Part shown: positions 22,251 to 23,278 of the stretch, piece after piece | How the letters are laid out: every line of letters begins with the position of its first letter | Numbering within the stretch: position 1 is the first letter of the stretch | NCBI GenBank assembly: GCA_002327525.1 | Contig: DCWG01000033.1 | Location: 1-23,278, forward strand | DNA: 23,278 bases | Direction of reading: 5' to 3' | DNA from: Gammaproteobacteria bacterium UBA2168 | GTDB lineage: Bacteria > Pseudomonadota > Gammaproteobacteria > Pseudomonadales > Azotimanducaceae | The notes under the pieces: generated by a model | What the model saw: only the letters and a program-made list of their open reading frames with translations | Database searches by the model: none | Told to the model about the DNA's origin: nothing | Made by a program: the position numbers and the translations under genes

Positions 22251-23278
22251 GTGGATACGGACGTAGCAATTGTGGGTGCCGGCTTTGCCGGTAGTGCGCT
22301 GGCAATCGCATTGCAACGGCGTGGTGTCAGCGTCGCACTTCTCGAACGACGCAAACACTATCCCTCCGCCTTCAAAGCAGAAAAGTTCGAACCCGGTCAA
22401 TGGCGGCTTCTGCAAAAGCACGGCCTGTTGGAAAAAGTGCTGCCGGTTTGCCACCCGATTACAGGTATCTACGTGAGTCGCCGTGGACGGATCCAGGAAA
22501 AGAAGGGCATCGTTCAATACGGGTTTCTCTATCATGATCTGATCAACCAGATGCGCAGCACCTATCCGGAGGGTCTGAACGTCATCTGGCAGGGTGTGAA
22601 CGCGGTGGAGCAGCAGGGCGACGACATGCTGGTGACGCTGTCGGATGCCACGCTGCTGCGGGCGCGAATCGTGATCCTCGCCACCGGGGATCACGATGTG
22701 CTGCAGCAGCAACTCGGCATCGGCAGGCGGGTTATCGAACCCCAGCACTCCATGCATTTCGGTTTCGATATCAGCCCGAGCGACGGAGATTTCTGGTTCG
22801 ATGCGCTCACCTACCACGGTGAAGAGGTGCCAAGCGGTGTGGATTACATCACGCTGTTCCGCATACCCGGCGCGATGCGAGCGAACCTCTGCACATACTG
22901 GAAACCCGGAGACAAATATGCGGAGGCGATGGCGACAGATGCCAGGGGCGTTCTCGATGAGACCTTGCCAGGGCTGTCGCGTGCTGCGGGGGCATTCGAT
23001 GTCACCGGTGAAGTGCGCTCCCGCGCTATCGAACTGAGCCTTGCAACCGGCGTCGATATTCCCGGTATCGTACTGGTTGCCGACAGCTACCAGAGTTCCT
23101 GCCCGGCAACCGGCACGGGTTTGAGCAAGCTCATGACCGATGTCGACGTGTTGTTAGATGGTTGTGTGCAACGATGGCTGGTCACGCCCGGCATGGGCAG
23201 CGAAAAGATATCGACTTACTACAACGATGCCCGTAAGCGCGAGACGGATGCCCGGTCGCTCGACATGGCCATCACCCG
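22251..23278 (+). CDS. FAD-dependent monooxygenase/oxidoreductase (UbiH-like fold), 5' part
   Basis: From GTG 22251 an open frame of 342 residues runs past the window's right edge. It opens with the FAD dinucleotide motif V-A-I-V-G-A-G-F-A-G-S-A (5-16) and ends the first strand pair with L-L-E-R-R; later I-L-A-T-G-D-H (about 142-148) and the A-D-S-Y-Q-S-S-C-P-A-T-G-T-G segment occupy the place of the second FAD motif (usually G-D-A). This is the aromatic-hydroxylase/UbiH-type monooxygenase layout, with FAD-dependent halogenases as relatives. GTG is the only sensible start: the frame has a stop at 22206 and no upstream ATG. It is separated from the sigma-linked gene by 151 bp that contain no clear gene. 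Confidence 0.85.
   Translation, partial: MDTDVAIVGAGFAGSALAIALQRRGVSVALLERRKHYPSAFKAEKFEPGQWRLLQKHGLLEKVLPVCHPITGIYVSRRGRIQEKKGIVQYGFLYHDLINQMRSTYPEGLNVIWQGVNAVEQQGDDMLVTLSDATLLRARIVILATGDHDVLQQQLGIGRRVIEPQHSMHFGFDISPSDGDFWFDALTYHGEEVPSGVDYITLFRIPGAMRANLCTYWKPGDKYAEAMATDARGVLDETLPGLSRAAGAFDVTGEVRSRAIELSLATGVDIPGIVLVADSYQSSCPATGTGLSKLMTDVDVLLDGCVQRWLVTPGMGSEKISTYYNDARKRETDARSLDMAIT

Noticed and set aside
1..23278. tRNA, rRNA, CRISPR arrays, prophage or insertion-sequence genes
   Set aside because: No cloverleaf, ribosomal sequence, regularly spaced repeats, integrase or transposase was found by reading both strands.

Overview
The window looks like chromosomal DNA of a moderately GC-rich proteobacterium, most likely a free-living (possibly marine) gammaproteobacterium rich in catabolic genes. 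This is inferred from the gene content: acyl-CoA, thiolase and hotdog enzymes, an LLM-class flavoenzyme, several alpha/beta hydrolases, a MarR regulator, and an ECF sigma/VWA lipoprotein locus carrying TonB-box-like motifs. There is no rRNA, tRNA, CRISPR array or recognisable transposase, and no species can be named from sequence alone.

Layout. 1-3380: the 3' part of a thiolase (+), facing a minus-strand pair of an exported amidohydrolase and a hotdog/MaoC-like protein. 3478-4045: a broken CaiB/BaiF CoA-transferase remnant (+). 4029-7553: a compact minus-strand operon with a good promoter (an alpha/beta hydrolase, a MarR regulator and a fused PyrD-PyrK type flavoprotein), bracketed by the CaiB 5' remnant on one side and an MFS-transporter 3' remnant on the other. 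7850-10801: a minus-strand run of a TPP enzyme, an NMO/IpdC-like flavoenzyme and an acyl-CoA dehydrogenase stub. 10798-11441: two back-to-back gene remnants (amidohydrolase 3' end, TetR 3' end). 11496-13140: nitroreductase and an exported haloalkane dehalogenase in one operon (-). 13260-14255: LLM-class oxidoreductase (+). 14354-15490: lipoprotein epoxide hydrolase with a second, better internal start (-). 15614-16502: a VOC protein (+) and an unknown protein (-), both cut at a shared junction. 16573-18675: SDR and acyl-CoA dehydrogenase operon (-). 18812-22099: VWA/DUF3520 lipoprotein, ECF sigma factor and a membrane-anchored partner (+). 22251-end: an FAD-dependent monooxygenase that runs off the window (+).

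How it fits together. Most intact genes would serve activation, hydrolysis, oxidation and thiolysis of hydrophobic, CoA-linked or halogenated/epoxidised substrates. Three hydrolases carry export signals, so some chemistry probably happens outside the cytoplasm. The most unusual features are the PyrD-PyrK fusion outside any pyrimidine context, the set of truncation scars showing that the island has been repeatedly cut and rejoined, and the VWA-sigma locus in which two consecutive non-receptor proteins each carry a TonB-box-like sequence.
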